A stretch of 64,000 nucleotides of DNA from the NCBI RefSeq assembly GCF_030814955.1, contig NZ_JAUSWB010000005.1:124001-188000 (forward strand). Reading direction: 5' to 3'. The notes under the pieces are model-generated. The model saw only the letters and a list, made by a program, of their open reading frames with translations. It searched no databases and had not been told where the DNA came from. Made by a program: the position numbers and the translations under genes. Of the stretch, positions 43,306 through 51,605 are shown one piece after another. The first letter of the stretch is position 1; the number at the start of each line of letters is the position of its first letter. The stretch comes from Planomicrobium stackebrandtii (GTDB lineage Bacteria > Bacillota > Bacilli > Bacillales_A > Planococcaceae).

Positions 43306-44142
43306 ATGAAGAATACAGCTTCACTTATCAAAATGAAAACACAGAATGAAAAAATCGCCATGCTCACCGCCTATGATTATCCTTCAGCAAAGCTTGCCGA
43401 ACAAGCCGGTGTGGATGTAATCCTTGTGGGGGATTCTCTTGGAATGGTCGTTTTGGGTTACGATTCGACTGTCAAAGTGACTGTCGATGACATGATTCAT
43501 CACGGCAAGGCGGCGCGCCGCGGAGCCCCTGATACCTTTTTGGTAGTGGATATGCCATTTGCTTCGTTTCATGGAAGTGCAGAACGCACCCTCGACAACG
43601 CGGTCCGTATTTTTCAGGAAACCGGAGCCGAGGCATTGAAGCTTGAAGGCGCAGACGAAGTAGTGGATGTCGTGAAATTGCTGACACGTACAGGTATCCC
43701 GGTTGTCGCTCACTTAGGATTGCTTCCGCAATCGGCAGGTGTCCTTGGCGGCTATAAAGTGCAAGGGAAGACCGCACATGCTGCACAGAAACTGATTGAC
43801 GATGCACGTGCATGTGAAGCGGCGGGGGCTTGCATGCTTGTGCTGGAATGCATCCCGTATCAGTTGGCACAGAAAGTTACGGCAGCACTGACGATTCCGG
43901 TGATCGGCATTGGTGCCGGCAGTGAAACGGATGGACAGGTTCTCGTTTATCATGACGTCCTGAAATACGGATCGCATCATTTAGCGAAGTTCGTACGCTC
44001 TTATGCAGAAACCGGGGATATCATGAAGCAAGGCCTCACTCAATATGTCGATGAAGTGAAATCAGGCGCTTTTCCGGCCGAAGAGCATCGTTTTACCATG
44101 AAAGAAGAAGAACTCCAGCAGTTGTATGGAGGAAAAGAATAG
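43306..44142 (+). CDS. panB: 3-Methyl-2-oxobutanoate hydroxymethyltransferase
   Basis: 278 residues from the ATG at 43306, six to seven bases after AAAGGAGAG; the frame stays open upstream to 43192 but family length and ribosome binding site fix this start. First committed step of pantothenate synthesis, adding a hydroxymethyl group from methylenetetrahydrofolate to ketoisovalerate. Metal-site LVGDSLGMV near 40-48 and [13 protein letters not shown] just after; [14 protein letters not shown] near 202. panC and panD do not follow, so the pathway genes are split. Confidence 0.95.
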   Translation: MKNTASLIKMKTQNEKIAMLTAYDYPSAKLAEQAGVDVILVGDSLGMVVLGYDSTVKVTVDDMIHHGKAARRGAPDTFLVVDMPFASFHGSAERTLDNAVRIFQETGAEALKLEGADEVVDVVKLLTRTGIPVVAHLGLLPQSAGVLGGYKVQGKTAHAAQKLIDDARACEAAGACMLVLECIPYQLAQKVTAALTIPVIGIGAGSETDGQVLVYHDVLKYGSHHLAKFVRSYAETGDIMKQGLTQYVDEVKSGAFPAEEHRFTMKEEELQQLYGGKE

Positions 44143-44151
44143 ATAGAAGGA

Positions 44152-44186
44152 AAACCCCGGCATCTCGGAAAAGGTGCCGGGGTTTC
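44152..44186 (+). terminator. Terminator of panB
   Basis: AACCCCGGCA pairs with TGCCGGGGTT, followed by TTCTTG. A strong GC stem 10 bases after the stop. Confidence 0.85.
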
Positions 44187-44294
44187 TTGTGGTTCAATTG
44201 ATGGTCTTCTTTTTTGTCATAGTTATAAAAGCGTATTTGGTAAAGCCTAAGGTGGTAAATTTACTGGGGAAAATTATATTCTTTAATAAGTTTC

Positions 44295-44455
44295 GAAAAG
44301 CGTTCGTAAATATGTGTGCAAATTGGCGAACGTTCGTAAAGTGTTTTGACACGTTTACGAACGCTATTTTTGACGGTTTTCAACCCTTTTTGAGCGCTCA
44401 TAAAGGTGTACTCTTACGAACGCTTTGAGTAATGGTTTTATGACGTTTATGAGTG
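44295..44455. repeat. Degenerate ~30-bp interspersed repeat (GAACGTTCGTAAA type)
   Basis: Copies of a core close to GAACG(T/C)TCGTAAA start near 44298, 44328, 44359, 44392, 44418 and 44451, 26 to 33 bp apart. CGTTCGTAAA is exact at 44301 and 44331; TTACGAAC(A/G) recurs near 44355, 44415 and 44953. The gap 44187-44489 contains nothing else; an apparent frame across it is produced by the repeats. Confidence 0.6.
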
Positions 44456-44489
44456 ATCCACCTTCAATTTAAAATCATTCTACGTGGTA

Positions 44490-44517
44490 AAGGAGCAGAC
44501 ACATTTGTCTGCTCCTT
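44490..44517. terminator. Perfect hairpin at the end of the small membrane protein gene
   Basis: A 12-bp stem (44490-44501 with 44506-44517), loop CATT, 30 bases after the minus-strand stop at 44548. The minus strand continues TACCACG, so termination is not certain. Confidence 0.6.
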
Positions 44518-44547
44518 AATAAAGACTTTATTAACTTAATGAATATC

Positions 44548-44745
44548 TTACTCTCTTATTTCATCTAATCGCCGACGAAGGACTCGAGCTGAGATGGCTA
44601 ATATAACGAAAATTGTTGTTGAACCAGCAACAACCACCTTTAATAAATTGCCAATTGGTGGATTAAATAACAGAGCAACTGAGATGATTAAAACGGCACC
44701 AGTTAACCCCATCCCTAAAATTGTGAATGCTAAAATTTTATTCAT
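44548..44745 (-). CDS. Small two-helix membrane protein (65 residues)
   Basis: From the ATG at 44745, with GGGGGTGA about six bases upstream. Two hydrophobic segments (about 4-26 and 33-53) separated by NPPIGN, and a basic tail RRRLDEIRE that would face the cytoplasm. No family recognised. It lies alone between repeats in the most disordered part of the window. Confidence 0.6.
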   Translation of the reverse strand: MNKILAFTILGMGLTGAVLIISVALLFNPPIGNLLKVVVAGSTTIFVILAISARVLRRRLDEIRE

Positions 44746-44884
44746 CAATTCACCCCCACTTATTTTCATCCTCATATTACCATAGACTTGGTTTATAGTA
44801 TTTATAAATAAAGTATTGGTTGGAAATATGTACGCTAAGAAGAATCAGTTCTCCAAGAAGAAAACTAACTTTAAGAAAATAATT

Positions 44885-44950
44885 TAGTTTACATATCATG
44901 AGGTTATCGGAAGAGAAGAAGCTCGTACATGAGTTTCTTTTTTTCTTTAT
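44885..44950 (+). repeat. Terminator-bearing repeat module, copy A
   Basis: About 45 bases beginning TTAGTTTACATAT and containing TATCGGAAGAGA, ending in a stem AGAAGCTC/GAGTTTCT with T7. It is similar to copy B at 45841-45905. The remainder of 44746-45071 is AT-rich with no gene. Confidence 0.5.
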
Positions 44951-45071
44951 AAAAGTGTGCTTTTACGAACAGTACTATTTCTAGGAAGCAGGTTTTTGAG
45001 GAATGCAATATTGTAAAATTTACCATTTATGATATAATCAATCCATAATGCATTAGAATTGGAGAGATCAA

Positions 45072-45551
45072 ATGAATAGCTCAAATAAATTGCTCTTACT
45101 ACTATCTTTTTGTCTTTTAATTCTTTTACTAAGTGGCTGCATGGGAGATAAAGCTTCGGAAACGCTCACGATTAACAATATAGCAGGTTACGAGGGAGTT
45201 CTGGTTTCTGGTGCGTCTTCAATGGTTGAAAACAGTGGTTACGAAGAAACTTTAGTAAGTGGAGAAGGTAAAGCGAATGCCCTGATTGATATATTGAATG
45301 GGAAAGAGCTGGTTGAAGCAAGTGAGCAGGAACTTCAAGACAGAAGGGATGATTTAGAAGAGCCTGGGAATTACCGGATGTTGCTTTATAACGAACCAAG
45401 CGTAAACAGTACAAGCGAGGATTTTTATCTTCTTCTTTTTTATAAAGATGGAACGATTCAAGTAAATCAAGAAGGAAACTCCTATTTCATTGCCGATCCT
45501 CCAAAGGATTTGCTGTCCAAGTTAAAATCAGATTGGGAAATTACCTTTTAA
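45072..45551 (+). CDS. Uncharacterised small lipoprotein
   Basis: 159 residues. Signal peptide with a leucine-rich core and lipobox LLSGC (Cys near 23), so it should be anchored on the outer face of the membrane. The mature part is acidic and soluble; a duplicated phrase is visible (GYEGVLVSG and GYEETLVSG, about 20 residues apart). No known domain. More AT-rich than the flanking housekeeping genes. GGAGAG lies seven bases before the ATG. Confidence 0.7.
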   Translation: MNSSNKLLLLLSFCLLILLLSGCMGDKASETLTINNIAGYEGVLVSGASSMVENSGYEETLVSGEGKANALIDILNGKELVEASEQELQDRRDDLEEPGNYRMLLYNEPSVNSTSEDFYLLLFYKDGTIQVNQEGNSYFIADPPKDLLSKLKSDWEITF

Positions 45552-45670
45552 AAGTAAAAGTCCTCTAATTCCATATAGACTATGAAGTCGGCTAGTAATG
45601 GAGCGTATTTGAGTAAGACAAAACTAACCGATTCGGTTTTGAAATAGATAGAAGAAAGTCGCTTTTCCTT

Positions 45671-45805
45671 ATGAAATTGAATTTCTTGTTGGATACGTTG
45701 ATCGGAATTACAGTTGTCTTTATTGTCTTTCGCTAGTTGGAAGAAAAGTTCGAGTGGATAAGATGGATTTTCACGCTAGCAGCCGGCATAGGCGGAACTT
45801 ATTAG
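45671..45805 (+). pseudogene. Small membrane-protein gene interrupted by a TAG codon
   Basis: ATG at 45671 opens 21 codons (FLLDTLIGITVVFIVFR), then TAG at 45734-45736, then 22 further codons in the same frame (LEEKFEWIRWIFTLAAGIGG) to TAG at 45803. Both halves look like parts of one small membrane protein, so a nonsense mutation is the simplest reading. The rest of 45552-46002 holds repeat copy B and the promoter of the YolD-like gene. Confidence 0.35.
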
Positions 45806-45840
45806 CAGCCCGCTGGAAGGGTAAGGAAGTGGGGAAATCT

Positions 45841-45905
45841 TAGTTAACATATGAGAAACTATCGGAAGAGAGGAAGCTGAAAAGCTTTCCCTCTTTTTTT
45901 ATAGT
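45841..45905 (+). repeat. Terminator-bearing repeat module, copy B
   Basis: TAGTTAACATATGAGAAACT and TATCGGAAGAGAGGAAGC correspond to copy A at 44885; ends in the stem GAGGAAGCT/AGCTTTCCCTC with T7. The shared layout suggests duplicated gene ends. Confidence 0.5.
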
Positions 45906-45960
45906 TCTTCTTCAAAAATAAATACTTTTTCAAAATAGAGCAATCACTACTTTTAATGGG

Positions 45961-45980
45961 TATAATAAGAACAAACGTTC
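45961..45980 (+). promoter_or_regulatory. -10 box with overlapping LexA (DinR) site
   Basis: TATAAT at 45961-45966 is followed by GAACAAACGTTC at 45969-45980, which fits the Gram-positive SOS operator GAAC-N4-GTTC exactly. Repression by LexA and induction by DNA damage are expected for the gene at 46003. Confidence 0.75.
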
Positions 45981-46002
45981 TTATTTAAAAGGAGTGAAAA
46001 AT

Positions 46003-46347
46003 ATGGAAGAAAGAAGCAGTACCGGCAAAAGTTATTTAAGAAGGCAAACACGATGGGATGGACTTTTCGTATCAGAACATGCTTGGGATTTCAACAACGA
46101 TGCTGTTAATGATCCGCAGCCGATGCTCAGTGCCGATGAACAAGGGGCCATCATTGATATGCTGATAGTAGCCCGTGAGCGTAAGTGCACCGTGTTTATC
46201 CAATCCTGGCAAGAAAGACATTTCCACTATTATCGTTGCACGATTCAAAAGCTGGACCAGGAGCAGTGGACCATCACGTATGAAGATTCGTTCGGTGAAC
46301 GGCAACTTGCAATCGGTATGATTACTTCAATACATATGCTTGACTGA
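46003..46347 (+). CDS. YolD-like protein, SOS-regulated
   Basis: 114 residues from the ATG at 46003 (AAGGAG eight bases upstream; an in-frame GTG at 45994 is too close). The middle part, LSADEQGAIIDMLIVA followed by short strands and ending in an IxMITSIHML-type helix, matches the YolD-like family (PF08863). Family members normally sit next to a Y-family DNA polymerase gene (uvrX/dinB-like) and are damage-inducible. Here no polymerase gene is adjacent, so it is an orphan copy. Function of the family is unknown. Confidence 0.65.
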   Translation: MEERSSTGKSYLRRQTRWDGLFVSEHAWDFNNDAVNDPQPMLSADEQGAIIDMLIVARERKCTVFIQSWQERHFHYYRCTIQKLDQEQWTITYEDSFGERQLAIGMITSIHMLD

Positions 46348-46458
46348 AGGAAGGCGAACAACAGGAATGGCCCATTTTTAGCGAGAGGAATATACCAGAT
46401 CGATTTCTTGAATTTTTCATCTGGCTTTTAACGTCAAAGTAGGATCACGGACGCTATA

Positions 46459-46869
46459 TCAGTCGAAACTTCCAATTTTATTATTCTTATGGATATCTTC
46501 TGTGCCAGCCTCCAAAGCAGTCTTGTAATAGAAACATTTATGTTCGATGATTTCCATTGTCTTTTTTAGTTCTTCCATTTGCGCTTCGACTGTAGCTTTT
46601 CGCTCTACGAACATGTCGTACCGCTGCTGCAATGTGGAATCTCCATCAGAGCACCAATCAATGAAGTTTTTGATTTCCTTAATAGGCATGCCGCTCGCTT
46701 TCAAGCATTCTACGATTTTCAAAGCGCCGATGTCGGTTTCTTTGAACAGGCGGGTTCCGCTTGGTGTCCGTTCTACAAATGGCATAAGTCCTTCCTTGTC
46801 GTAATAGCGCAATGTATATACGGTCAAATCCAATTCTTTTGCAACTTCGCTGATGGAAAAAGTTTTCAT
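46459..46869 (-). CDS. adhR: MerR-family regulator, AdhR-like
   Basis: 136 residues. MerR helix-turn-helix and wing at 1-70 (FSISEVAKELDLTVYTLRYYDKEGL), coiled-coil dimerisation helix ~80-120, cysteines at C48-like and C58/C112 positions (IVECLKASG, FIDWCSDGD, EHKCFYYK). Closely resembles B. subtilis AdhR, which senses aldehydes through a cysteine. It is divergent from the alcohol dehydrogenase gene, with matching operators in front of both. Confidence 0.87.
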   Translation of the reverse strand: MKTFSISEVAKELDLTVYTLRYYDKEGLMPFVERTPSGTRLFKETDIGALKIVECLKASGMPIKEIKNFIDWCSDGDSTLQQRYDMFVERKATVEAQMEELKKTMEIIEHKCFYYKTALEAGTEDIHKNNKIGSFD

Positions 46870-46897
46870 GATTTGTCTCCTCTTTTATATAAGTTAT

Positions 46898-46917
46898 ACC
46901 TCGAGCCCACTCTAGGT
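46898..46917. promoter_or_regulatory. MerR/AdhR operator, copy A (own gene)
   Basis: ACCTCGAG-N4-CTCTAGGT, an inverted repeat with one mismatch, 29 bases before the regulator start. Confidence 0.75.
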
Positions 46918-46994
46918 TTCGGAAGAATTTTATCATTGGATTTGTTGAAAGTCAAAGCCTGGTTATATGAAACGAAAGGATTTCTGCTTCCCAC

Positions 46995-47025
46995 TTGACC
47001 TAGAGTTAACTATAGCCCTTAAGAT
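46995..47025 (+). promoter_or_regulatory. adhA promoter with MerR/AdhR operator, copy B
   Basis: ACCTAGAG-N4-CTATAGCC at 46998-47017 repeats copy A. It sits between -35 TTGACC (46995-47000) and -10 TAAGAT (47020-47025), whose spacing is 19 bases. A 19-base spacer with the operator inside it is the hallmark of MerR-type activation. Confidence 0.8.
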
Positions 47026-47139
47026 TGGTTAGGAAAGAGAACATTGCCTTGTCTGAAAATTTAACGAAAAACTTAAATAAGGTTTTCCGTTAATGGACAG
47101 TGCAGACAGATTCTCTTAAAATACGTAGGAGGTTTTTAT

Positions 47140-48180
47140 ATGATTACTGTTAAATCACGAGCTGTCAACGGTCCAGACACACCTTTTGAAGAAACGGAAA
47201 TTAAACGCCGCGACCTTGATACGCAAGACGTACTGATTGAAATCAAATATTCGGGGATCTGCCATTCAGATATTCACACTGCACACGGCGAATGGGGCCC
47301 GGTAAACTATCCTCTCGTGCCTGGCCATGAAATTGCCGGGATTGTTACAGAAGTTGGATCTGAGGTCACCAAATACAAGGTTGGAGATCGTGTAGGAGTA
47401 GGCTGTATGGTTGATTCCTGCGGCGAATGCGAAAACTGCGAAAAAGGCGAAGAGCAGTATTGCCTGAAAGGAAATGTACCGACTTATGCCGGTATCGACA
47501 AATACGGCGAGCAGACTCAAGGCGGCTATTCTACCCACATCGTCGTAACGGAAGGGTTTGTAGTCCGAATTCCAGATAATATTGGACTTGATGCTGCAGC
47601 ACCATTGCTTTGCGCTGGCATAACGACTTTTTCACCGCTGAATCATTGGAATGCTGGTCCAGGCAAGAAAGTAGCGGTCGTGGGTATGGGCGGTCTTGGA
47701 CACATGGCTGTTAAGATTGCACATGCCATGGGTGCTGAAGTTACCGTCTTGTCACAAACATTGAATAAAAAAGAAGACAGTTTGAAATTCGGAGCAAAAG
47801 ACCACTACGCCACCAGCGACGCTGAAACGTTCGAGAAACTTGCCGGCACTTTTGATTTGATCATCAATACGGTAAGTGCCAAGCTTGATATGGATTCTTA
47901 CTTATCGCTGCTGGCGTTGGACGGCACTCTCGTAAACGTAGGCGCGCCGGCAGAGCCGTTAGCAGTAAACGTATTTTCTCTCATTGGCCATCGCCGTTCG
48001 TTTGCGGGTTCAATGATTGGAGGAATTCGTGAAACTCAGGAAATGCTGGACTTCTGTGCAGAACATAACATTGTTCCGAACATCGAAGTCATTTCAGCCG
48101 ACCAGATTGACGAAGCTTATGATCGTGTATTAGCTTCAGATGTGAAGTACCGATTCGTTATTGACGTCAGCACAATTTAA
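47140..48180 (+). CDS. adhA: Zinc-dependent alcohol dehydrogenase (cinnamyl-alcohol/AdhA-like)
   Basis: 346 residues, medium-chain dehydrogenase. Catalytic zinc ligands: Cys in [10 protein letters not shown] near 36, His in [10 protein letters not shown] near 58 and Cys near 150. Structural zinc site [15 protein letters not shown] near 90-104. Cofactor motif [11 protein letters not shown] near 173-183. Reduces aldehydes to alcohols; in B. subtilis AdhA is induced by formaldehyde and methylglyoxal through AdhR. AGGAGG precedes the ATG. Confidence 0.92.
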   Translation: MITVKSRAVNGPDTPFEETEIKRRDLDTQDVLIEIKYSGICHSDIHTAHGEWGPVNYPLVPGHEIAGIVTEVGSEVTKYKVGDRVGVGCMVDSCGECENCEKGEEQYCLKGNVPTYAGIDKYGEQTQGGYSTHIVVTEGFVVRIPDNIGLDAAAPLLCAGITTFSPLNHWNAGPGKKVAVVGMGGLGHMAVKIAHAMGAEVTVLSQTLNKKEDSLKFGAKDHYATSDAETFEKLAGTFDLIINTVSAKLDMDSYLSLLALDGTLVNVGAPAEPLAVNVFSLIGHRRSFAGSMIGGIRETQEMLDFCAEHNIVPNIEVISADQIDEAYDRVLASDVKYRFVIDVSTI

Positions 48181-48215
48181 GTAGAGAAAATCCATGATCT
48201 CATCTTAACAAAATG

Positions 48216-48254
48216 AAAAAAACCGGCTTCTCAAATGAGAAACCGGTTTTTTCT
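48216..48254. terminator. Bidirectional terminator after adhA
   Basis: AAAAACCGGCTTCTC pairs imperfectly with GAGAAACCGGTTTTT around AAAT; it lies between convergent genes with A and T runs on both sides. Confidence 0.85.
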
Positions 48255-48255
48255 A

Positions 48256-49614
48256 TTATCGTACGTATGGAGCAGGGTTGACCGCGTTTGAACGCGCGCC
48301 ATTCCAAGGTCCTACATGAATTTCAAAGTGAAGATGTGTACCGGTTGAACGGCCTGTATTGCCCATTCCGCCGACTTGTTGCCCCTGTGAAACTGATTGT
48401 CCCACAGATACATTGATTGAGTTCATGTGGCCGTAGACAGTAGAGTGTGTCTGGCCGTTAATGGAGTGTGTAAGGATAACGACATTTCCATATCCACCCA
48501 TGTTGCCGGCATGTGAAACCATGCCGCTGGCTGCAGCTACAATCGGTGTGCCAGGTGAATTCGCAATATCCATTCCAAGATGCGACTCTGCTCCGGCGCC
48601 AATGTCACGGCCACCGAATCCAGAAGTAAATCTGCCTGTTGAAGGAAGGATGAATGTTGAACTGCCTGCATTTGAAGCTACCGAAGTTTGTGTAACTTCT
48701 GGAGCAGCAGCAGGTGCAGAAACTGCTGCGGCCGTTGCTTCTGCAGCAGATGCGGCTGCTTGACGCTCGGCTTCCGCTTTACGTGCTGCTGCTTCTTTGG
48801 CTAAACGTGCTTCTTCTGCTTTGCGTGCAATCTCTGCAAGACGTGCTTGCTCTGCACCAATTTTTTTCTCTAACTCTGCACTGACGTTCATTGTTTCGCT
48901 ATGTTCTGATTCAAGCGTTGATTTTTCTTTCGCTAAACGCGATTGTTCAGCTTTTAAGTCAGTTTCAAGTTGAGCTTGTTCATTTTTTTGTGCATCAAGT
49001 GAATTTTTCAAAGTGACCAATTCTGCTTTTTTAGCTTCTTGTTCAGCAAGCTTGGTTTCCACTTCTGCTTTTTGCTCAGCTAGAAGTTTTTTATCAGCTG
49101 CTTGTTCCCGCATAATTTCACGGTCTGCTTCTATTAAGATATTGACTGCTGAAAAGCGGTCAATAAAATCGACAAAGCTGTTTGCTCCAAGAAGTACATC
49201 TATGTAGTCGACTGAGCCTCCGCTTAACTGGATCGCACGTGCACGTTCTTTTAGAAGTTCTTCGCGTTCTGCAATTTTTCTTTCCAATTCTTCAATGGAC
49301 TTTCTCAATTCGTCGATTTCGACTTTTGTCTGGTCGATTTCGGCTTGAGCAACGTCAATTTTGGTTTGTGTTTCGATGATTTGGTTGTCCAACTCGCGGA
49401 TTTTTGCGATGATTTTTTCGAGTGTGGTTTGGTTTTGAGAGATTTCGCTGGTTTTCTGTTGAATTCCGGAGTTCAATTCGCTTTGCTTCTGTTGAACCTC
49501 CTGTTTTTGTTTCTCTAAATCACTCAATTTGTCAGCATTTGCGGTAGGCAAAAACATGGTTAAAGCCAATACAGCTGATAAAGCGATCATTAGAAATTTT
49601 GATAATGGTTTCAA
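48256..49614 (-). CDS. Secreted coiled-coil M23 peptidase (cell-wall hydrolase, EnvC-like)
   Basis: 452 residues. Signal peptide 1-27 (cleavage near ANA-DK), long coiled coil ~28-270, an Ala/Glu-rich linker ~270-310, and a C-terminal M23 LytM domain with zinc ligands in SHLGMDIA (His, Asp) and HLHFEIH, plus VYGHM. The coiled coil resembles the N-terminus of CwlO/EnvC, which is regulated by FtsEX. Predicted to cut peptidoglycan cross-links. Starts with TTG at 49614, GGGGAGC upstream. Confidence 0.9.
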   Translation of the reverse strand: MKPLSKFLMIALSAVLALTMFLPTANADKLSDLEKQKQEVQQKQSELNSGIQQKTSEISQNQTTLEKIIAKIRELDNQIIETQTKIDVAQAEIDQTKVEIDELRKSIEELERKIAEREELLKERARAIQLSGGSVDYIDVLLGANSFVDFIDRFSAVNILIEADREIMREQAADKKLLAEQKAEVETKLAEQEAKKAELVTLKNSLDAQKNEQAQLETDLKAEQSRLAKEKSTLESEHSETMNVSAELEKKIGAEQARLAEIARKAEEARLAKEAAARKAEAERQAAASAAEATAAAVSAPAAAPEVTQTSVASNAGSSTFILPSTGRFTSGFGGRDIGAGAESHLGMDIANSPGTPIVAAASGMVSHAGNMGGYGNVVILTHSINGQTHSTVYGHMNSINVSVGQSVSQGQQVGGMGNTGRSTGTHLHFEIHVGPWNGARSNAVNPAPYVR

Positions 49615-49956
49615 ACTCTTGCTCCCCTTTCGTTTTCCGTGGCTATCTATAAGTTATCGTGAAAAATTAGAATATCTCGGTGATTTTCCCTGCCAATTCT
49701 TTTGCATTAGGGAAAATCCAGCAGACCCATTGTACCATCGTATAAACCTGTTTATTATTACAGTTTCTTATCAATTTGAATTCGAACATGACAAAGAGTC
49801 AGACAACTGTGTAAGTAGTCCTAAGGAACTGTACTAGTATTTTTTGAAAAAAGGACCTATTTTACTAGCTGATTAAGAGGGCTGACAAACTACATAAGAG
49901 AGAAAAAACCAAAAAAAAAAAAGCCTTTTCCCAAAAAAATGGGAAAAGGCATGCGT
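49615..49956. other. Intergenic region with no gene
   Basis: 342 bases. The right end holds the terminator of the stress protein gene (49921-49949) and the left part must contain the promoter of the M23 gene. No other structure was seen. Confidence 0.6.
49921..49949 (-). terminator. Terminator of the universal stress protein gene
   Basis: GCCTTTTCCCA pairs with TGGGAAAAGGC; the minus strand continues with a run of twelve or more T. Confidence 0.92.
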
Positions 49957-50421
49957 TTATTCGTCTGCTAATACGTCAGCTTGTTCTCGTCTGACAACCA
50001 ATACATCGCATTTAGCTGTACGGACAATGCGTTCGGAAACGCTGCCCATTATAAACCGTTCTGCAGCATTTAGTCCGGTTGCACCGCAAACAATGACATC
50101 AGCATTTAATTTAGGTGCTAATTCTTTTGGAATCGCAATTTTTGGAACTCCGTATTCAATGATGACATTTACATTTTCTACGCCGGCAGCCAGCGCTTCG
50201 TCTTTGTACTTAGCTAATAGTTCTTCGGATGTTTTTTTCGTGCGGTCAGCAATCGTGCGGTCGTAGGCTTCAATGGAACCAAATGAACGGTTGTCGATAA
50301 TATGGGCCAAGTGCAAGGTGGCGTTGTTGCGGGCAGCGGCGGCTGCACCTTTCTTGAATGCCAACTCAGATTCTTTGGAACCGTCTACTGCTACTAGAAT
50401 ATTGGAATATTTTAAAGTCAT
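49957..50421 (-). CDS. Universal stress protein (UspA family)
   Basis: 154 residues. The ATP-binding pattern G-2x-G-9x-G-S appears as GATGLNAAERFIMGSVSE near 114-131, and the N-terminal strand ends ILVAVDGSKES. Cytoplasmic dimer; precise role unknown. GAGGAGG precedes the ATG. It is divergent from fnr, an arrangement consistent with a response to oxygen or energy limitation. Confidence 0.92.
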   Translation of the reverse strand: MTLKYSNILVAVDGSKESELAFKKGAAAAARNNATLHLAHIIDNRSFGSIEAYDRTIADRTKKTSEELLAKYKDEALAAGVENVNVIIEYGVPKIAIPKELAPKLNADVIVCGATGLNAAERFIMGSVSERIVRTAKCDVLVVRREQADVLADE

Positions 50422-50604
50422 TCAGCATTCCTCCTCGTCTCTCTACTTAAAGGAATTCGCTATCGGTACATAGAGTTCCTTCTTAGTTTTTACAATCTTT
50501 AAAGAACTGGTGTCGTAATGATGAACTTTACATAATAGCTTAGGCCATTCGTGGTAAAATAAAGACAAGAGGCTGTTCGGAAGCATAAGGAAGGTGGAGC
50601 CGAT

Positions 50605-51306
50605 TTGAAGGCTAATATAGGAAGTGCAGATGCATTGACAGAAATGAAAGAATTGCTGACCATACGCCATCAAGTCAAAAGTTTAAAAAAGGATAATTAT
50701 TTATTTCGTGAAGGAGATTCCATCGGTGGAGTCTTTATCATTCGCTCAGGTAAAATTCAGATTGAAAAAGTGACGCCAAACGGCCGCGAGTTGACGTTAA
50801 AAATTTGCGGACCGGGCCAAATGGTTGGCGAAGTGACTATTTTTTCCGAAGCTCCTAAGTATATGCTGGATGCACGTGCCATTGAAGACACGGTTTGCCT
50901 TCACATTTCGATCAACGATTTGGAAGAAGCCTTGCTGTCCAACGGCAAGTTGTCTGTCGCCTTTATGAAGTGGATGGGCATTGACCAGCAGAAAACACAG
51001 ACGAAATTCCGTGATTTGCTGCTGCATGGCAAAAAGGGAGCGCTGTATTCGACTTTGATCAGACTTTCCAACAGCTACGGAGTCCAAACTGAAAAGGGTA
51101 TCTTGATTGATATGGTGCTGACCAATCAGGAATTGGCAAACTTTTGCGGGATGACGAGGGAAGTCGTCAACCGGATGTTGAATGATTTGAAAAAACGTGA
51201 ATTATTGACTATGAGTGAAGGGAAAATACTTTTGCATAATATTGAACATTTGAAGAGAGAGACAAATTGCGAAAACTGCCCGATCTATCTATGCAAAATT
51301 GATTAG
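50605..51306 (+). CDS. fnr: Fnr-type oxygen-sensing regulator
   Basis: 233 residues. Cyclic-nucleotide-like beta barrel ~20-125, dimer helix ~130-150, Crp-type winged helix with recognition segment LANFCGMTREVVNRML near 171-186. The C-terminus carries C222, C225 and C230 (C-x2-C-x4-C), the same arrangement that binds the [4Fe-4S] cluster in B. subtilis Fnr, rather than the N-terminal cysteines of E. coli Fnr. Starts with TTG at 50605 after AAGGTGGA. A matching Fnr box lies just downstream, before the ba3 oxidase operon. Confidence 0.9.
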   Translation: MKANIGSADALTEMKELLTIRHQVKSLKKDNYLFREGDSIGGVFIIRSGKIQIEKVTPNGRELTLKICGPGQMVGEVTIFSEAPKYMLDARAIEDTVCLHISINDLEEALLSNGKLSVAFMKWMGIDQQKTQTKFRDLLLHGKKGALYSTLIRLSNSYGVQTEKGILIDMVLTNQELANFCGMTREVVNRMLNDLKKRELLTMSEGKILLHNIEHLKRETNCENCPIYLCKID

Positions 51307-51308
51307 TA

Positions 51309-51343
51309 CAAGAGCTTGCCCCTGGGGCAAGCTCTTTTTTGTC
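51309..51343 (+). terminator. Terminator of fnr
   Basis: AGAGCTTGCCCC pairs with GGGGCAAGCTCT around a T, followed by T6. Confidence 0.88.
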
Positions 51344-51378
51344 TGAAATTTGTCAATCTGTCAAAAATATGCTTTGGG

Positions 51379-51394
51379 TGTGAGAAATGTCACA
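51379..51394. promoter_or_regulatory. Perfect Crp/Fnr-class site before the ba3 oxidase operon
   Basis: TGTGAGAAATGTCACA is TGTGA-N6-TCACA with no mismatch. It is 64 bases from the first oxidase gene. Candidate -10 sequences (TAGCAT 51411-51416) put the site near -36 to -42 from the start, compatible with activation. Confidence 0.8.
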
Positions 51395-51457
51395 GTGCTA
51401 ATCAGCAGGATAGCATAGGCTGAAAGTAAGAATGATTTTCATAAGAGGTGAGAAAAA

Positions 51458-51580
51458 ATGAGTCAGGAAAACCGGGAGCCGGAACCTAATCTGAAAGGTA
51501 CTTTAGTGAGTGTATTTATAGTAGGGCTGATCATCATTGTGATGTGGATCGCCGTTTATTTAATGTATGTAGCCCGTTAA
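51458..51580 (+). CDS. Cytochrome c oxidase subunit IIa-like peptide (40 residues)
   Basis: ATG 51458 with AGAGGTGAG upstream; stop TAA 51578-51580. A short polar N-terminus (SQENREPEPNLKGT) and one membrane helix at about 15-37. Length, layout and position immediately upstream of subunit II match the CoxIIa/CbaD small subunit of ba3 oxidases. Confidence 0.8.
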   Translation: MSQENREPEPNLKGTLVSVFIVGLIIIVMWIAVYLMYVAR

Positions 51581-51605
51581 GGGAGAAAGAAAGGAATGGA
51601 TTGGA

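Noticed and set aside
44174..44428. 84-residue open frame after panB
   Set aside because: It starts inside the panB terminator, has no ribosome binding site and runs through the degenerate repeats.
51427..51441. Fur-like sequence before the ba3 operon
   Set aside because: 12 of 15 matches to the Fur consensus, but in AT-rich DNA and overlapping the expected ribosome binding region; too weak beside the perfect Fnr site.
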